Source: Saonia flava (GTDB lineage Bacteria > Bacteroidota > Bacteroidia > Flavobacteriales > Flavobacteriaceae). Taken from it: 64,000 nt of DNA. Both the position numbers and the translations under genes were made by a program. The notes under the pieces were generated by a model. It was not told the origin of the DNA, ran no database searches, and worked only from the letters and a program-made list of their open reading frames with translations. Shown here piece after piece: positions 1 through 8,140 of this stretch. The DNA lies in contig NZ_JAATJJ010000001.1 in the NCBI RefSeq assembly GCF_011927795.1, positions 1,415,397-1,479,396 on the forward strand. Reading direction: 5' to 3'. Numbering within the stretch: the stretch's first letter is position 1; every line of letters starts with the position of its first letter.

Positions 1-162
1 ATATTTTCTCCAAATCTTATCTTCCTTAATAGTTCCATAAGTTATATCGCAAAGATTACAGGCATAGGTTTCTGGGCTTAACATTTTATGGGCACTATCC
101 AAAATAGCATTATGTATTCCAGAATTGGCATTGTAAACAAAAATTAACTTGTTGTTTGCCAT
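1..162 (-). CDS. Hypothetical protein, N-terminal part (cut by left edge)
   Basis: An open frame runs leftward from an ATG at 162 off the window edge, so only the first 54 residues are visible. They include a beta-strand-like start (KLIFVYNANSG) and two cysteines in a CxxC-like setting (ACNLCD). This start resembles a small conserved hypothetical protein of flavobacteria, but I cannot assign a function. Its start lies 3 bases after the end of gldC on the same strand, so it is probably the third gene of the gldB-gldC transcript. The reading as a real gene rests on the tight spacing and clean frame. Confidence 0.6.
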   Translation of the reverse strand, partial: MANNKLIFVYNANSGIHNAILDSAHKMLSPETYACNLCDITYGTIKEDKIWRKY

Positions 163-165
163 GAA

Positions 166-501
166 TTATTTTTTCAACTCCAACTTCTCAGCAAAATATT
201 CACAAAAATCCTTCATAGTGGCAGTCATTTTTTCATCTTGGGTTGCTTTCATAAAGGTATCGGAAAGAGATACCAAAGTCTGGTGAAAGAAAATTTTCAT
301 TTCATCAACAGGCATATCCTTTGTCCATAAATCTATCTTGAGGGACTCTTTATTTTTGCTATCCCAAACAGACAACAACATAGCTTTAGCTTCCTCATTG
401 TCTATACCACCATCTTGTGCGGACCAAGTTAATTTCTCTGGAACTCTGTTTTCATCCAAGCCTACCGTCAATGTAATTTCTGATGTATGCAATTCTGCCA
501 T
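166..501 (-). CDS. gldC: Gliding motility protein GldC
   Basis: Small soluble protein of 111 residues matching GldC, an accessory protein that raises the efficiency of flavobacterial gliding and type IX secretion without being essential for it. Recognised from the whole-length pattern: N-terminal HTSEITLTVGLDENRVPE, a central DGGIDNEEAKAMLLSVWD, and a C-terminal DFCEYFAEKLELKK. No signal peptide or membrane segment, so it should be cytoplasmic. Its ATG (501) abuts the stop codon of gldB (502), the usual gldB-gldC pairing, which implies translational coupling. The family assignment is from recall of the known protein, with no conflicting feature seen. Confidence 0.9.
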   Translation of the reverse strand: MAELHTSEITLTVGLDENRVPEKLTWSAQDGGIDNEEAKAMLLSVWDSKNKESLKIDLWTKDMPVDEMKIFFHQTLVSLSDTFMKATQDEKMTATMKDFCEYFAEKLELKK

Positions 502-1467
502 TTATTTTGTGGGTTTATAATTTGATTCTTTAAATATTTCCTCCTCAGGTAAATTTAGTAACTGTTCAAGGGTCACATCATTATCATCCATGAATGCCCT
601 AACTATTTGCCAACCCATATATCGACCTATTCTTCCTGGGGATTCATTGTCAATTATTTCCAATTGAAACTTGGAAAATGGTGCCGGATCCAAAAATCGA
701 GGCCCCAGTTTACTGTCCGTACTGTATAGCAACTCTCGCTCTATAAAATATCTCCATGTTTGTTCTTCATTTGCTTTGGCCCAATCCAATTGCTCTTCCG
801 TATAACCTATTTTCTGGGCATCCGTCTTAAAAGGAATCAATTTATCCTTTAAATAAAGTTCTTTTCCATAAAATATCATTTGAGATAAAAAAGAGCGGTC
901 TTTTGATGGCTTCACCACTATTTTGGCAAAAGCACTCGCTACATCGCTTATGATATATTCTTTGTCCAATCCTTGAGCTATATACCGTTGAATACCAGTA
1001 TAGAATTTATGTGAACCTCCCAAATAATTATCCAAACCTATCAATAACAAGGAATCTGCCAACACTACCCTATTTTGATATTGCACGTCAGAAATTACAG
1101 TAACAACTTTTGGGGTTTCAAAATGAGGAAAATAATATTTAATATGTTTAAACAATAATTCCAAATCAGCAGATTCCTGCTCAAAATCACCAAAAGTAGT
1201 ATTGACTTCACTTAACAATTCTATTTGCAAGGTGTCCGTCATTTTAGATATCCATACACTATCAGGGTATTGTTTGGGAAATAGATATAGGTATTTATTC
1301 TTTAAATCTGCTAACTGTTCGGGGGTAGTTTCTGCAAACTCTCGGTCAAAACGACTTATTTGTAGATTTAAGGATATGTTTTCTATCTCTTTAGCTATCT
1401 TATCATTATCATTACAGCTTGTTAAAAACAAAAAAAGCAAGAAAACTATAAAAAAAGGCTTATACAT
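502..1467 (-). CDS. gldB: Gliding motility lipoprotein GldB
   Basis: GldB is a lipoprotein required for gliding in Flavobacterium. I place the start at the ATG at 1467, because this gives MYKPFFIVFLLFLFLTSC, a short lipoprotein signal ending in a lipobox (LTSC, Cys18). The frame is open upstream to 1542, but that would add about 25 residues in front of the signal peptide. The mature part has the family's acidic, predicted metallopeptidase-like fold with PARFLDPAPFS-like and GRIGRYMGWQIVRAF segments near the C-terminus. It is followed without gap by gldC. It is divergent from nadE with 92 bases between starts, which must hold both promoters. Confidence 0.87.
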   Translation of the reverse strand: MYKPFFIVFLLFLFLTSCNDNDKIAKEIENISLNLQISRFDREFAETTPEQLADLKNKYLYLFPKQYPDSVWISKMTDTLQIELLSEVNTTFGDFEQESADLELLFKHIKYYFPHFETPKVVTVISDVQYQNRVVLADSLLLIGLDNYLGGSHKFYTGIQRYIAQGLDKEYIISDVASAFAKIVVKPSKDRSFLSQMIFYGKELYLKDKLIPFKTDAQKIGYTEEQLDWAKANEEQTWRYFIERELLYSTDSKLGPRFLDPAPFSKFQLEIIDNESPGRIGRYMGWQIVRAFMDDNDVTLEQLLNLPEEEIFKESNYKPTK

Positions 1468-1559
1468 AATAAGTAATTGGAAATCAATTTTATTTTTAAG
1501 CGTATACACTTTATTTTTACAGGCAAAGTTAATTGATTTCATTCTAATAAAGTACCACT

Positions 1560-2348
1560 ATGCACACAGAAAAAGTTACGGACTATATAGTGAATTGGTT
1601 AAAGGATTATGCAACCAATGCAAATATTAAAGGTTTTGTAATTGGAGTTTCTGGCGGAATTGATTCCGCTGTGACCTCAACATTATGTGCCAAAACTGGT
1701 TTAGACCTTTTGGTTTTAGAAATGCCCATTCACCAAGCTGAGAGTCAGGTATCAAGAGCTTCGCGACATATCGATTGGTTAATGGATAATTTTAAGAATG
1801 TGAACAGACAAATGGTAAATCTTACGCCAGTTTTTGACAGTTTAGTAGCAACTTTACCGAAAGTTGATAATGAGGAAGAGCGTTTTATGTCACTTGCAAA
1901 TACGCGGGCAAGATTGCGGATGACGAGTCTCTACTATTTTGCCGCTCTTAAAGGATATCTTGTGGCCGGCACAGGAAATAAAGTAGAGGATTTTGGAGTT
2001 GGTTTTTATACCAAATATGGGGATGGCGGTGTAGATTTAAGTCCAATCGCCGACTTAATGAAGTCTGAGGTTTATGAAATAGCAAAATTCCTAGGAGTAA
2101 ATGAGGATATAATTAAAGCCCCACCCACTGATGGTCTTTGGGGCGATGATAGAACTGATGAAGACCAAATAGGAGCATCTTATCCAGAACTGGAATGGGC
2201 CATGAAAATGAATGATAAAGGAAAAACAAGTGATGATTTTACCGGAAGGGAAAAGGAGGTTTTTCTAATTTATAAAAGGTTTAATTCTGCAAATAAGCAT
2301 AAAATGATTCCCATACCTGTTTGTGAAATTCCAAATACTTTAAAATAA
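1560..2348 (+). CDS. nadE: NAD(+) synthase, ammonia/glutamine-dependent NadE
   Basis: Catalyses the ATP-dependent amidation of deamido-NAD to NAD, the last step of NAD synthesis, in the cytoplasm. The 262 residues contain the PP-loop ATP pyrophosphatase motif SGGIDSAV (about residues 30-37), the substrate-contact stretch NTRARLRMTSLY and the GTGNKVEDFGVGFYTKYGDGGVD region. The N-terminal glutaminase domain of long NadE is absent, so it belongs to the short form that uses ammonia directly. Divergent from gldB and 169 bases upstream of a response-regulator gene. Confidence 0.95.
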   Translation: MHTEKVTDYIVNWLKDYATNANIKGFVIGVSGGIDSAVTSTLCAKTGLDLLVLEMPIHQAESQVSRASRHIDWLMDNFKNVNRQMVNLTPVFDSLVATLPKVDNEEERFMSLANTRARLRMTSLYYFAALKGYLVAGTGNKVEDFGVGFYTKYGDGGVDLSPIADLMKSEVYEIAKFLGVNEDIIKAPPTDGLWGDDRTDEDQIGASYPELEWAMKMNDKGKTSDDFTGREKEVFLIYKRFNSANKHKMIPIPVCEIPNTLK

Positions 2349-2517
2349 CGTCTCAACTGATAATCATGTAATTAAATCGAAAAAAGAGTGAAAATATGTT
2401 AATTCCAATAAAAAAATTCAACCTTTACCCTTGATAATTAGATTTTTAACCTTACATTGCATGTCAGTATTTTTACACAAATAAAAAAGGTAAATAAGTC
2501 TTTTAAACCACCAGACC

Positions 2518-3147
2518 ATGATAAAAGTATTGATTGCAGATAATCATCCAATTGTACGCTTAGGTATTAAACAGGTATTGGAATCTGCAAATAATTTTGA
2601 AGTAATTAATGATGTTTCCACTACTAGTGAGTTGTTCAAATCAATGGAAACTGCCGCTCCAGATGTAATTATTTTGGAGATGGATATCCCAGAAATTAAC
2701 GGAATAGCAACTCTTAGAAAATTAAAGCAAGATTATCCTAACGTAAAAGTGTTGATTTATAGCAGCCAGTCTGAGGATGTTTATGCTTTAAGCACTATAA
2801 GAGCTGGCGCATATGGATACCTTTCCAAAACAGCAGATTTGGACTATATCATTAGTGCGTTAAAAAAAGTAAGCAATGGGGATATGTTTATAACCAATGA
2901 ACTAGCGCAACGTTTGGCCTTTGATGAAGGAACACAAAAACCAAGAAGGTTCTTTAGAAAGCTATCCACAAGAGAAGTGGAAGTATTGAAAATGCTGGCC
3001 AGTGGAAAACGTAATAAAGAAGTTGCCGAAGGATTAAACCTTAATGAAAAAACTGTAAGTACCTATAAGGCCCGTTTAATGAGAAAACTTAATGTTGACA
3101 ACCTTGTGGATTTGCTACAGCAAGCAAAAGCTTTGGAATTATATTAA
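2518..3147 (+). CDS. LuxR/NarL-type response regulator with altered phospho-acceptor
   Basis: DNA-binding protein of 209 residues: receiver-like domain about 1-120, then a GerE/LuxR helix-turn-helix about 143-205 (LSTREVEVLKMLASGKRNKEVA). Two key receiver residues are changed. The acidic pair reads DN (Asp8-Asn9) instead of DD/DE, and the position of the phospho-acceptor Asp is Glu54 (IILEMDIPEING). Ser82/Ser83 and Lys104 of the signalling switch remain. Asp-to-Glu often mimics phosphorylation, so the protein may be constitutively active or respond to something other than a kinase. No sensor kinase gene lies nearby. The target is unknown. Confidence 0.85.
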   Translation: MIKVLIADNHPIVRLGIKQVLESANNFEVINDVSTTSELFKSMETAAPDVIILEMDIPEINGIATLRKLKQDYPNVKVLIYSSQSEDVYALSTIRAGAYGYLSKTADLDYIISALKKVSNGDMFITNELAQRLAFDEGTQKPRRFFRKLSTREVEVLKMLASGKRNKEVAEGLNLNEKTVSTYKARLMRKLNVDNLVDLLQQAKALELY

Positions 3148-3171
3148 GACATAAAAACTATAACGATTTCG

Positions 3172-3201
3172 AAAATCCTTAGATTAGTTTCTTTGGATTT
3201 T
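3172..3201. terminator. Weak hairpin between convergent genes
   Basis: AAAATCC (3172-3178) can pair with GGATTTT (3195-3201) around a 16-base loop, followed on the + strand by more T residues. It sits between the convergent response-regulator and dnaG genes. The stem is short and the loop long, so this is a tentative terminator. Confidence 0.3.
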
Positions 3202-3208
3202 TTTGTTT

Positions 3209-5179
3209 TTAGGAAAGTACCCTATTCAACTTTTTATTGAGCAATTTATTTAATTGAAGATAATTCATGATTTCTTCCAAAATTTCCGAATTGTCTTCCA
3301 TATTTCCTTCTGTGCCTTCTTTTAATTTTTCTATTCTTCTTTTTATCAAAAAGCAACGTAGAGTCAATATTGTTTCACTTACCAATTGCGAAACCGATTT
3401 TTGCTTTTCCTTGGGATAAATATTTTTTCTCTCCCAATTATGAAGTGCATATTTTTCATCTTCCATTAAAATGGAAGAAATTTCTGAACTTATATCATGT
3501 TCCAAATTGGATATAAATGTATTAACAGAAAAATTCTCTTTCTCGTTCAACTCCTCAATCAACTTATAATAGGTGTTTTTAAATTGACTGTGGGTTAGTT
3601 CTATCTCATCTTCCTGTAAGTCCAAATATATTTTTTCATATACCTTGGATTCCATGCTTTCTGGTTCCAAAACTAAGTCCCCCTCTTCATTCTCTTTTAA
3701 GATTAAATCTTCAAATTCTTGCTCTTGGTTTCCGTACAGCAAGAGCATTTCAATGATTTTTCTTTCTAGTTCATATTGTACATCTACTTTTTCAACGGTC
3801 TGTTTATTTTTAACAATTTCAAAAGCCTTTTGTTCCTGCTTAACCTTTTTCACGGCATCAGCAGCTCCTTTTTTACCTATCTGCGCTAATGTATTGAATA
3901 AAACTTCTTCCGAAACATTCATTAATCTAGCACATTCCTGAATATAGATTTCCCTTTTGATTTGATCAGGAATTTTGGAAATACTGTTTACAATATCACG
4001 TACAGTATCCGCCTTTTTTATAGGGTCATTATTGGATTCTTCTACCAACAACGAAGTTTTAAACTGAATAAAGTCTTTAGAATTCTCTTGCAGATAAAGC
4101 ACCACCTCCTCATACCCATTGTTCTTAGAAAAGCTATCAGGGTCTTCCCCTTCTGGAAAAGTGCAAACTTTTACATTCATCCCCTGTTCCAGAATTAAAT
4201 CTATTCCCCTTAAAGAAGCGCGAAGACCAGCTGCATCTCCATCAAACAGTACCGTTATATTTTTGGTCAATCTATTGATCAATCTAATTTGATCCGGGGT
4301 CAATGCCGTACCACTAGAAGCCACCACATTTTGAATTCCTCGTTGGTGAAACTGAATTACATCTGTATAACCCTCTACCAAATAACAGTTATCCTCTTTC
4401 GCAATGGCCTGCTTGGCAAAATTAATACCGTACAGCACCTTACTCTTATGGTATATTTCACTCTCGGGAGAGTTTAGGTACTTGGCAGCTTTCTTATCAT
4501 TTGTCAAAATTCTTCCACCAAAACCTAAAACCCTTCCACTCATGGAATGAATAGGAAACATTACACGACCTTTAAAACGGTCGAATTTTTTGGTGGCATC
4601 TGTTCCTTCTTTCACAATGGTGAGTCCCGTTTTCTGCAAAAATTCCAATTGATATCCCTCATCCAAGGCTCTGTTTGTAAAAGCTTCCCATTGATCTAGA
4701 CTATAGCCCAATCCAAACTTTTTAATGGTTTCATCGGTAAAACCCCGTTCCTTAAAATAACTCAGGCCAATGGCTTTTCCCAGTTCTGATTGCCAAAGGG
4801 TATTGGAAAAATATTTTTGGGCATATTCAGATACCAAATACATACTTTCACGTTCATTCGCCAGCTCTTTCTGTTCGTTGCTCTGCTCTGTTTCCTCTAT
4901 CTCTATATTATATTTTTTGGCTAAGTACTTTATAGCCTCTGGATAGGTAAAGTGTTCGTGCTCCATTAAAAAAGCCACCACATTTCCTCCTTTGCCACTA
5001 CTAAAATCTTTCCAAATTTGTTTTACTGGGGAAACCATAAAACTAGGGGTACGTTCATCCGAAAATGGACTAAGTCCTTTAAAACTGGAACCCGACTTTT
5101 TTAATTGAACAAAGTCACCAATAACCTCCTCTAAGCGAGCGGTTTCATATACTTGGTCTATTGTAGCTTTTGAAATCAA
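3209..5179 (-). CDS. dnaG: DNA primase DnaG (zinc ligands replaced)
   Basis: Makes RNA primers for DNA replication with the replicative helicase. 656 residues in the usual order: N-terminal zinc-ribbon-like domain 1-100, catalytic core with TOPRIM (VEGYTDVIQFHQRG near 268 and LFDGDAAGLRASLRG near 313), and a C-terminal helicase-binding region. The normal zinc ligands are all substituted: the CPFH position reads SPFS (Ser37, Ser40) and the CFGC position reads DFSS (Asp58, Ser61), while the flanking ERTPSF and KQIW residues are kept. Loss of zinc with retention of the fold seems to be a flavobacterial trait. Single-copy essential gene, no sign of damage. Confidence 0.96.
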   Translation of the reverse strand: MISKATIDQVYETARLEEVIGDFVQLKKSGSSFKGLSPFSDERTPSFMVSPVKQIWKDFSSGKGGNVVAFLMEHEHFTYPEAIKYLAKKYNIEIEETEQSNEQKELANERESMYLVSEYAQKYFSNTLWQSELGKAIGLSYFKERGFTDETIKKFGLGYSLDQWEAFTNRALDEGYQLEFLQKTGLTIVKEGTDATKKFDRFKGRVMFPIHSMSGRVLGFGGRILTNDKKAAKYLNSPESEIYHKSKVLYGINFAKQAIAKEDNCYLVEGYTDVIQFHQRGIQNVVASSGTALTPDQIRLINRLTKNITVLFDGDAAGLRASLRGIDLILEQGMNVKVCTFPEGEDPDSFSKNNGYEEVVLYLQENSKDFIQFKTSLLVEESNNDPIKKADTVRDIVNSISKIPDQIKREIYIQECARLMNVSEEVLFNTLAQIGKKGAADAVKKVKQEQKAFEIVKNKQTVEKVDVQYELERKIIEMLLLYGNQEQEFEDLILKENEEGDLVLEPESMESKVYEKIYLDLQEDEIELTHSQFKNTYYKLIEELNEKENFSVNTFISNLEHDISSEISSILMEDEKYALHNWERKNIYPKEKQKSVSQLVSETILTLRCFLIKRRIEKLKEGTEGNMEDNSEILEEIMNYLQLNKLLNKKLNRVLS

Positions 5180-5271
5180 GGGTTCATTAATTTGTAGCAG
5201 ATAAATGTAACAAAAATAGTTGCGCTTAAAAAGGGAAAATTATGTAGATTGAAGTTCATAAAAGATTTGAA

Positions 5272-5508
5272 ATGATTTTATTCTTTGGGACCAGACCAGG
5301 AAAAACTAAAACTATTGCCATACAAAATACTCCATGTCCAAATTGTGGGCAAACAAATACATTATCATTAGTTACTACAGCTAACTATTTTCATTTATTT
5401 TGGATAAAGCTTTTTAAAATAAGTACTGATTCTTTTGCAGAATGCGCTCATTGCAAAAGAGGTTTTTATAAGAATGAGTTTACAGAAAAAATGAAAAAAG
5501 CACTATAA
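5272..5508 (+). CDS. Small zinc-ribbon protein
   Basis: 78 residues with two CxxC knuckles, CPNCG (Cys22, Cys25) and CAHC (Cys58, Cys61), the classic four-cysteine zinc ribbon. The spacer contains an aromatic, hydrophobic stretch (NYFHLFWIKLFKI). It resembles the zinc-ribbon 15 type of small proteins found in bacteria and eukaryotes, whose role is unknown. It is divergent from dnaG (92 bases apart) and convergent with the next gene. Confidence 0.65.
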   Translation: MILFFGTRPGKTKTIAIQNTPCPNCGQTNTLSLVTTANYFHLFWIKLFKISTDSFAECAHCKRGFYKNEFTEKMKKAL

Positions 5509-5514
5509 AATAAA

Positions 5515-5540
5515 AAAGGGATGCGTGACACACCCCCTTT
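5515..5540. terminator. Possible bidirectional terminator
   Basis: AAAGGG (5515-5520) pairs with CCCTTT (5535-5540) in the gap between convergent genes. The stem is only six pairs, with an A-rich 5' side and no strong T run after it. Low confidence. Confidence 0.3.
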
Positions 5541-5564
5541 AACACTTAACTAAACTTTACATAA

Positions 5565-6653
5565 TTATAAATCAAACCTTAGGCCCAAGGAGATATTGCG
5601 TTGTTCTATGTCGGCATTCTTAAACAACGGATTCAAATCATACTTCGCATATAATAAAACCCCATCAAAACCTACATAGCCACTTAATCCATAAACAAAA
5701 TTGGTAGTATTATAACCTCTTTTCAACTTATCCTTTACGTTTTCACCTGCTCTATCGTATTTTAGTTTTTGACGTGTCCCCAAATTAAATCCTCCATATC
5801 CTCCAATGCCAATTCTAAATTGATTTTGTATAGAATAGCGAAAGTTATTTTCGTTCTCTCTTTTTCTAGAGGGGCCAAATTCCAAATGCATTGGAAATAC
5901 CAGGTTATCCATACGAAGTTTAGATTTCTTTAATTCATATTCAAAATCTGCCAATTCAGATTGACCATCAACGACGGTGAAATATTGATTGTCCTTTGGT
6001 TTTAATCCATTGTACTGAAAGGAGAACCCATAATTAATTCTCATAAAGTTAGAGTTTTTAAACACTCTTGTTCTCCATTGCCATCCCATTTCAAAAAAAC
6101 GACTTCCACCAATTTTATAGGGTGTATCCTCTATAGACTGTCCCTCTATTAAAGTATTATTTAGACCAATAGCCATAACAAAGTCTGAATATGTTCTACG
6201 ATCATATTTAATTTCTCTTTTTTTCCAATGTTTAGAGTTTTTAGAGCTAAAAGAAAAAGCTGGCTTTCCGTTAAAACTTATTCCAAATCTAACATTGTCG
6301 CCACTAATGGTATCAGCTTCTATAAGAATCAAAGTCTTCCCATCGTTTCTTTCCAACAGGGAAATTTCATTTTCTATAATTGCTATTCTGTCCTCTATAT
6401 TTAAAGCTCTTTTTGTTGCTGCAGCTTCTTTGAGAGTTTTTGCCTCTTCTTGGGTAATTTCATTGTTATCAATTCTTCTATTTATATCCTCGACTTCAAT
6501 TTTAAGAGCCTCTTTTTCTTGAAATGTAATTTTATTCTTCCTCTCTTCCAAAACTTCCACTTTCTCTTTATATGAAGAATCCTGGGCGCTTATTTTTTGG
6601 ATAAATAAGGAAAATAACAATACAACTAAAACGAAAATATTTAACGTTCTCAT
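5565..6653 (-). CDS. Outer-membrane beta-barrel protein with N-terminal coiled coil
   Basis: 362 residues. A signal peptide (about 1-23, ending KISAQ) is followed by a strongly charged, Glu/Lys-rich coiled-coil region (about 28-100, IEVEDINRRIDNNEITQEEAKTL). After that come alternating short amphipathic strands with Gly/Asn turns and a terminal phenylalanine-containing strand (ISLGLRFDL), as in porin-like OMPs. Function unknown. It is the last gene of a leftward sigma factor, membrane anti-sigma-like protein and OMP set, so it is a candidate output or cargo of that module. Confidence 0.6.
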   Translation of the reverse strand: MRTLNIFVLVVLLFSLFIQKISAQDSSYKEKVEVLEERKNKITFQEKEALKIEVEDINRRIDNNEITQEEAKTLKEAAATKRALNIEDRIAIIENEISLLERNDGKTLILIEADTISGDNVRFGISFNGKPAFSFSSKNSKHWKKREIKYDRRTYSDFVMAIGLNNTLIEGQSIEDTPYKIGGSRFFEMGWQWRTRVFKNSNFMRINYGFSFQYNGLKPKDNQYFTVVDGQSELADFEYELKKSKLRMDNLVFPMHLEFGPSRKRENENNFRYSIQNQFRIGIGGYGGFNLGTRQKLKYDRAGENVKDKLKRGYNTTNFVYGLSGYVGFDGVLLYAKYDLNPLFKNADIEQRNISLGLRFDL

Positions 6654-6670
6654 ACTAATTTTGATTTAGA

Positions 6671-6703
6671 GCCCCCCTCCCTTCCTCTCCAGATGGAGAG
6701 GAA
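6671..6703. repeat. REP-like extragenic palindrome
   Basis: A C-rich tract (CCCCCCTCCC) runs into the perfect inverted repeat TTCCTCTCC-AGAT-GGAGAGGAA (6682-6703). The composition is clearly richer in GC than the surrounding DNA, and no T run follows. It sits between the OMP gene and the upstream anti-sigma-like gene. It has the look of a repetitive extragenic palindrome, but only one copy is in this window, so its repeat status cannot be shown here. Confidence 0.5.
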
Positions 6704-6739
6704 AGCTTGGAAACTATTGGTTAATGATTGATGAATAAA

Positions 6740-7474
6740 CTAATTGTTGCGGTCTGCAACTGCTGTTCTTACTTTTATAAATCCACTTTTTAAAGACTCA
6801 AAAATTTGGTCACGGAAAGAATGGTCCAGCTCATCTTCAACTTCACTCAGTAGTGCCAAGGCATCGACCTTTTGATTTTCCATAAATATTTTATTGGTCA
6901 GTATTTCTGTTTGCGCTTTTCTTAGCAAGGAATCAACTTCCATATCTGTTAGCAAATCATTGTCTTTTTCCAATAAATTCACCTTTGCTATCACCTCAGC
7001 TATTTTGGAATCAATTAATTTTTCAGTGTCAGACAATGATTTGTTTAACATCGAAGACTGGTTTTCTTGAGTAACCGCAACCGTTTGCTGCTCAATATTT
7101 TTAACCTCCTTCTTATTTTTCTTGATGGTGTTTTGCTTTACCGGGGCAACTTCCTCCACTGTCGCATATACCTCTTCTTGCTGTAATGGAGCAATAATTT
7201 CAGTTTTACTTTTCTCTACTTTATTCTCCAAAGGTTCATCAACAATTTCAACCCCTTTACCTGGTATAGAACCACTAGAATTAAAAACCAAAGTGGACAC
7301 TATCAAAATTCCTATGAAACTGGCTGCCACGGCATACCAGATAAAACCCTTGGTTCTTTTATTTTGTGGAGTTTCTAACGTGCTGGAAATCTTCTCCCAA
7401 GCATTTTTTGATGGAGCAATTTCTCTCTTTTGCAACTTCTCCTTTATTTCATCCTCAAATTTAATGGGCGCCAT
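6740..7474 (-). CDS. Single-pass membrane protein, probable anti-sigma partner
   Basis: 244 residues. A short cytoplasmic N-terminus (FEDEIKEKLQKREIAPSKNAWEKISSTLE) is followed by one membrane span (about 44-64) and a long charged, probably periplasmic region with coiled-coil character. The gene overlaps the end of the ECF sigma gene by 14 bases, the typical place for an anti-sigma factor. The conserved zinc anti-sigma HxxxCxxC motif is absent, so if it is an anti-sigma factor it belongs to the Bacteroidota type without zinc. Function inferred from context. Confidence 0.6.
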   Translation of the reverse strand: MAPIKFEDEIKEKLQKREIAPSKNAWEKISSTLETPQNKRTKGFIWYAVAASFIGILIVSTLVFNSSGSIPGKGVEIVDEPLENKVEKSKTEIIAPLQQEEVYATVEEVAPVKQNTIKKNKKEVKNIEQQTVAVTQENQSSMLNKSLSDTEKLIDSKIAEVIAKVNLLEKDNDLLTDMEVDSLLRKAQTEILTNKIFMENQKVDALALLSEVEDELDHSFRDQIFESLKSGFIKVRTAVADRNN

Positions 7475-8024
7475 AACCTAAAATTTTCTGTTCTTTTAAT
7501 TTTTCTTGCAACATTTTTCTTGCCTTATACAATTGAGATTTGGAAGTGCCTTCAGATATTTTAAGCATTTCGGCAATCTCATTATGCTTATATCCTTCCA
7601 CGGCATACATCACAAATACCATTTTATACCCTTCTGGAAGTTCATCTATCAATTTTTGAATATGCTCCACATCCATACTGGAAGAAATGGACACATTTTC
7701 ATGGGCTTCGTTTTCATATAATTCATTGTCAAAAACTACAAATTGTTTTTTCCGTAAAAAGGATATGGATTCCCTAATCATAACTCGTCTAATCCATCCT
7801 TCGAAACTGCCCTCATGTTTAAAACTTTCCAAATGTTTAAAAACTTTTACAAATCCGTTGACCATAACGTCTTCTGCGAATTGCACATCCTTTACATATT
7901 GCCTGCAAACACTCAACATTTTTGGGGCATATCTTTCATAGATTAGCTGCTGAGCTTCTCTATCATTAGCGACAGCCTTGCTGATTAGTCTTTTCTCGTT
8001 ATTGTAAAATGAAATAATTTTCAA
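7461..8024 (-). CDS. ECF-type RNA polymerase sigma factor
   Basis: 187 residues with the two core sigma-70 regions. Region 2 lies at about 25-95 (YAPKMLSVCRQYVKDVQFAEDVM and FEGWIRRVMIRESISFLRK). Region 4 lies at about 125-180 (LIDELPEGYKMVFVMYAVEGYKHNEIAEML, a helix-turn-helix). There are no other sigma regions, so it is an ECF factor. It heads the leftward module with the membrane protein and OMP. In Bacteroidota such units often control envelope or nutrient uptake genes. Confidence 0.92.
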   Translation of the reverse strand: MKIISFYNNEKRLISKAVANDREAQQLIYERYAPKMLSVCRQYVKDVQFAEDVMVNGFVKVFKHLESFKHEGSFEGWIRRVMIRESISFLRKKQFVVFDNELYENEAHENVSISSSMDVEHIQKLIDELPEGYKMVFVMYAVEGYKHNEIAEMLKISEGTSKSQLYKARKMLQEKLKEQKILGYGAH

Positions 8025-8140
8025 ACCTCACATTTTGTCTTCTATAAAGATAGACGTAATGAAATTGAAAAGCGTTGTATGAAGAATTAATATTTTTATT
8101 AAAAAATATGTAAACTACTGATTGTTAAATATTTAATTTT

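Noticed and set aside
1468-1542. 25-residue N-terminal extension of GldB
   Set aside because: It would put a charged stretch before the lipoprotein signal. The ATG at 1467 gives a proper signal and lipobox.
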